Shown here piece by piece: positions 61,099-64,000 of a stretch of DNA of 64,000 nt. Source of the stretch: Gp13-AA77 sp035578005 (GTDB lineage Bacteria; Acidobacteriota; Terriglobia; UBA7540); assembly GCA_035578005.1 (NCBI GenBank), contig DATJYK010000392.1, positions 6,602 through 70,601 of the forward strand. The letters are read 5' to 3'. How positions within the stretch are numbered: position 1 is the stretch's first letter; each line of letters starts with the position of its first letter. The position numbers and the translations under genes were made by a program. Below the pieces are notes generated by a model, which was given only the letters and a program-made list of their open reading frames with translations, was not told the DNA's origin and made no database searches.

Positions 61099-62520
61099 CT
61101 ACCCTTCGGGCTCGTGGGTTGCGCAACCAGGGTAGTCAAATAGTCGTCGTTGCTTGATGAGGGTAACCGCTGCCTCAGGGACCACGGTCTCCCAGGACGT
61201 GCCGCCTGACTGCAGGTCGGCGAATACAGCGGCTGCGCTCACGCCGAGGTTTTCCTCCCGATACTCACGCAGCGGGTCCACCTGTCCGCTCTCTACGAGG
61301 AATCGCAAGAGATGGCGGATGTGAGGCGTGACCTCAACGTTCTGCGCTGTCAGCAACATCTTGGTATCCGCCTGCCTCGAGGGATAAACCACAAACCGCA
61401 CCCTCCGCTTGAACAGCCGGCCGAGACCCTCCAAGAGACCACCGTCTAGTTTCTCGTAGTATTCCTCGCGCAATGCCCGCTCCAGGATCTTGGCGCCGAT
61501 GGCGAATGCGACGTCGCGTTTTGAGTAGCGGCTCAGATACTCCTCCAAGCCGTAAAACTCCGCGAGGTCGGTGACAAGAACGGGCAGGCCCAGCGCCGAC
61601 AGCGTATCAACCCTCGCGAGCACGTCGCCGGGCGGGTAGGGTTTGGCGTCGAGCACATTCCTGGTGGAGATCTCTGCGAGGGACACCACTTCCTCTTCCG
61701 GCCCGCTCCGCTCGCGGAACTGCTGAGCGGCGGCGTCCAGTATGTCGACGTGCACGCGTAGAACCGGACGGAACGTGCCGCGCAGCACCACCAGGGGCTT
61801 CTTGTAAAGAACGGAGCCAGGCTCCACCGGCTGGCCGCCGTTGTGAAAGAGAACTGCGTGAGAGAGTTTACGCTCGATGAGGTGAAGGTTCAGCAGCCTC
61901 GTGTCTACGCCAGCGAAAGCGGGACCTGACAGGTCCACAAGATTCAACTCAACACGAGCCGGTGTCACAGGGTCACCCATTTGGCTCACAAGTGCTTCCG
62001 GACTCTCGTGGAGGTAACAGGCCCCGTAAATGAGATTCACGCCCAAGATGCCGAGCGCCTCGTGCTGAAGGACGCTCTCCGGGTCCAAGAGGCGGGCATG
62101 CAGAATGATATCGCTCGGGTCTTCCTGCGGCCGGTGCTGAAATCGGATGCCCACCCAGGCCAAACCGTCTTCAGGTCGCGAGAAGCTGCGCCCTGCGGCG
62201 GTGTCGGCGAAAGCAAAGAAGGCGGTGGAATCGCCGCGGCTCGAGGCCAGCCGCTCGTTGACTAACGAGAACTCGTGTTTGAGCATGGCTTCCAGACGCT
62301 CGCGGCTGACGTACCGGGGGCTAGGACCATAGATCGCGTCGCTCACCTTCATGTCATACGCGCTCATCGTCTTGGCGACGGTCCCCGCTGCGCCACCAAC
62401 CCGGAAGAATGCGCGAGCCACTTCCTGGCCGGCGCCGATCTCAGCCAGGGTGCCGTACCGCGACTTGTCCAGATTGAGTCGCAGGATCTTCTGCTCGATA
62501 GAGATCGGTTCTTGACTCAT
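61099..62520 (-). CDS. Conserved-looking protein of unknown function
   Basis: The 473-residue protein begins MSQEPISIEQKILRLNLDKS and has YGTLAEIGAGQEVARAFFRVGGAAGTVAKT, a glycine-rich segment that is probably the functional core. The rest is alpha/beta, with QHEALGILGVNLIYGACYL and LDGGLLEGLGRLFKRRVRFVVYPS later on. There is no signal peptide or membrane helix, so it is cytoplasmic. Proteins with this kind of opening are, as I recall, long, conserved and wrongly labelled in databases; I do not assign a reaction. It stands alone, convergent with nothing and divergent from the DUF4142 gene. Confidence 0.75.
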   Translation of the reverse strand: MSQEPISIEQKILRLNLDKSRYGTLAEIGAGQEVARAFFRVGGAAGTVAKTMSAYDMKVSDAIYGPSPRYVSRERLEAMLKHEFSLVNERLASSRGDSTAFFAFADTAAGRSFSRPEDGLAWVGIRFQHRPQEDPSDIILHARLLDPESVLQHEALGILGVNLIYGACYLHESPEALVSQMGDPVTPARVELNLVDLSGPAFAGVDTRLLNLHLIERKLSHAVLFHNGGQPVEPGSVLYKKPLVVLRGTFRPVLRVHVDILDAAAQQFRERSGPEEEVVSLAEISTRNVLDAKPYPPGDVLARVDTLSALGLPVLVTDLAEFYGLEEYLSRYSKRDVAFAIGAKILERALREEYYEKLDGGLLEGLGRLFKRRVRFVVYPSRQADTKMLLTAQNVEVTPHIRHLLRFLVESGQVDPLREYREENLGVSAAAVFADLQSGGTSWETVVPEAAVTLIKQRRLFDYPGCATHEPEG

Positions 62521-62651
62521 AGCTTGATCCGGTTCCTCACGACTCCTCTTATCACGCTTCCGGCTTCAAAGCCAGTTGGTTTCGGAGCTGCAGGGGCTTT
62601 GAATGCTTCCACGTACAGCCTTAGTTGCATCCATAGTAACAGGAGGTGTAA

Positions 62652-63167
62652 ATGAAAGGGATCAGCGTTGCACTGTTATCTTTGGGACTTATCGCTTTGC
62701 CGGTTTTTGCGAAACCGAAAGCTAAAGAGACCGGCAAGGCTCCAATGACGGATCAACAATTCGTAGACTTTGCTGCCCAAACCGACATGACGGAAGCAAA
62801 CCTCGGCCAGGTGGCCCAGGACAAGGGCGACCAGGCCGTGAAGGATTTCGGCCGGATGCTGCGAGCCGATCACACCAACGATTACAATCAACTCGACGAA
62901 GCGGCGCAGAAGGCAGGTCTGACCGTTCCCAAGGGAATCGACGCCGAGAACGATCGGGCGATTACTTCCCTGGACAAGCTGAAGGGCGCTGCCTTTGACC
63001 ATCGCTTCGCCTACGAGATGATCGACGGACATGAGCATGCTGTCGCCATTTACGAGAAAGAGGCAAAGGACGCTCAGAGCCCCGAAGTCAAGGCTTATGC
63101 CCAGGAAGCCTTGACGACATTGCACAAACATCTGGGCGATGCACAGCACTTGGACAAACAAGGTTAG
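62652..63167 (+). CDS. Secreted DUF4142 protein
   Basis: ATG 62652 has an unusually strong AGGAGGTG. The 171-residue protein has a signal peptide (MKGISVALLSLGLIALPVFA) and the DUF4142 helical bundle: DQQFVDFAAQTDMTEANLGQVAQDKG, KDFGRMLRADHTNDYNQL, FDHRFAYEMIDGHEHAVAIYEKEA and ALTTLHKHLGDAQHL, rich in His. The fold resembles ferritin-like four-helix bundles. Such proteins are periplasmic and of unknown function, and are linked to stress in other bacteria. Confidence 0.9.
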   Translation: MKGISVALLSLGLIALPVFAKPKAKETGKAPMTDQQFVDFAAQTDMTEANLGQVAQDKGDQAVKDFGRMLRADHTNDYNQLDEAAQKAGLTVPKGIDAENDRAITSLDKLKGAAFDHRFAYEMIDGHEHAVAIYEKEAKDAQSPEVKAYAQEALTTLHKHLGDAQHLDKQG

Positions 63168-63360
63168 TTAATTCTCTGATTTCCGTCCGGGCAGGCTGGC
63201 GCGGACCTTCAAAACCTGCGCCGGCCCGCCGGCGCGGACGCGGCAGCCCCCGTGGCCGCTCAGACGTCAACGTGCTTGGTTCGCGGGCGGCACCCTCCCC
63301 CTTTCACTCAATCACCATTTACTCGGCGCCTACCGGCGGAAACAGCGGCCCGCCCGTGGG

Positions 63361-63852
63361 CTAATTCGGCTCGGCGTGCTTCTCGGCATCGGCAACGTTA
63401 TTCGGTTTGTCAAAGAACGTGGTGCCCGGTGAGTAAGCGACCTTCTGAAATTTGGCGCCCACCTTCCGGATGGCGTCGTGCCAGCCGTCGTCCCACGTGA
63501 TCTGGGCCTCGCCATCCACCACCGTCCAGGTGCCGTCGCGCCGGTCACCCATAGACTTGTGCGCACTGCCATCCGGTTTCAGGGTAATCGTGAATTTTCC
63601 TCCCGCGCCGTCGCCGACAGTCCAATCGCCCAAGAAGCGGGCCCTTCCTCGGATCGCAGTGGCGCCATTGGGAGTGTTGAACTCAATACGCGCCACGTCA
63701 GCCAGGCTGAAACTCTGCTCTTTTCCGTTTTTGAGCACAATCACGATCGTCCCGGCATCGTCGGGAGCCGCGGGCGCGGCCTTGAGCTGCGCCGTAGCAG
63801 TCGCAAGAACAATCGCCCCAAGAGTCCAGGCTGTCCTCAACTTATTATTCAT
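63361..63852 (-). CDS. Small secreted beta-rich protein of unknown function
   Basis: ATG 63852 has AAGGAGG upstream. The 163-residue protein has a signal peptide (MNNKLRTAWTLGAIVLATATAQLKA). The mature part is beta-rich, with IVIVLKNGKEQSFSLADVARIEF, RFLGDWTVGDGAGGKFTITL and GTWTVVDGEAQITWDDGWHD, a pattern like small lipocalin-like or carbohydrate-binding sandwich domains that repeat the W-x-V strand. No catalytic motif. It is convergent with the DUF4142 gene. Confidence 0.75.
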   Translation of the reverse strand: MNNKLRTAWTLGAIVLATATAQLKAAPAAPDDAGTIVIVLKNGKEQSFSLADVARIEFNTPNGATAIRGRARFLGDWTVGDGAGGKFTITLKPDGSAHKSMGDRRDGTWTVVDGEAQITWDDGWHDAIRKVGAKFQKVAYSPGTTFFDKPNNVADAEKHAEPN

Positions 63853-64000
63853 GGTGATCCTCCTTCGAACTGGCTCAGACCCACGCCTCGAGCGTCAATC
63901 TACCTGAACGAGACCTCTGAACCGAACTCCGTCCACGTTGTGAGCTACGAATCTCCTAAGTAGCAAGTTTCGCGCGCCAAGCCTCCCCTAAGCGAGGTCG

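Overview
The window is GC-rich, gene-dense DNA from a Gram-negative-type bacterium, most likely an Acidobacteriota member. The evidence is two very large carboxypeptidase-regulatory/TonB receptors of the Oar type, a TamA/TamB-type outer-membrane assembly pair, a PEP-CTERM protein, an ECF sigma/zinc-finger anti-sigma/CHAT cluster, and hem genes in the order ccsA-hemA-hemC-hemD. The phylum call is inference: there is no rRNA gene in the window and I see no tRNA.

Layout. 1-1832: the end of a secretion or conjugation-like cluster with a coiled-coil protein, a small exported protein and a lytic transglycosylase. 2069-3346: a secreted Ig/FN3 protein. 4258-12345: an ATP synthase operon (b', b, delta, alpha, gamma, beta, epsilon, then a glutaredoxin-like gene) without subunits a and c. 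It is broken up by repeat elements and by a two-gene HEPN module between gamma and beta. 12411-16887: small secreted protein, glutamine amidotransferase, D-aminoacylase, Tat-exported sugar isomerase-like protein and a cold-shock protein. 17172-21644: glnD, a PII (glnB) remnant, an esterase and a DinB protein. 21782-25436: a toxin-antitoxin island with three systems (PIN plus a small partner, DUF433/DUF5615, HicAB). Two of its toxins carry one-base frameshifts, and the island holds a group II intron remnant. 25511-29549: the haem-synthesis operon. 30441-38461: TamB, an Omp85 protein and YihY. 38663-41111: a serine hydrolase and a sialidase-like protein. 41216-52206: two TonB receptors, an RnfD-like protein fused to CX7C Sel1 repeats, and a large exported unknown. 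52388-55354: a protein with an internal PEP-CTERM signal. 55627-60658: the ECF sigma, anti-sigma, unknown and CHAT-protease cluster. 61099-63852: a conserved unknown, a DUF4142 protein and a small secreted protein.

How it fits together. The housekeeping blocks (ATP synthase, haem synthesis, nitrogen signalling, envelope assembly) sit beside an outer-membrane uptake and surface layer. Intergenic spaces are loaded with at least six kinds of palindromic repeat, several inside or next to operons, so small mobile palindromes appear to have spread through this genome. The most unusual candidates are the HEPN pair inside the atp operon, the ECF/anti-sigma/CHAT cluster, the RnfD-CX7C fusion and the internal PEP-CTERM protein.

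All family calls come from reading motifs in the translated sequence; no database search was run.
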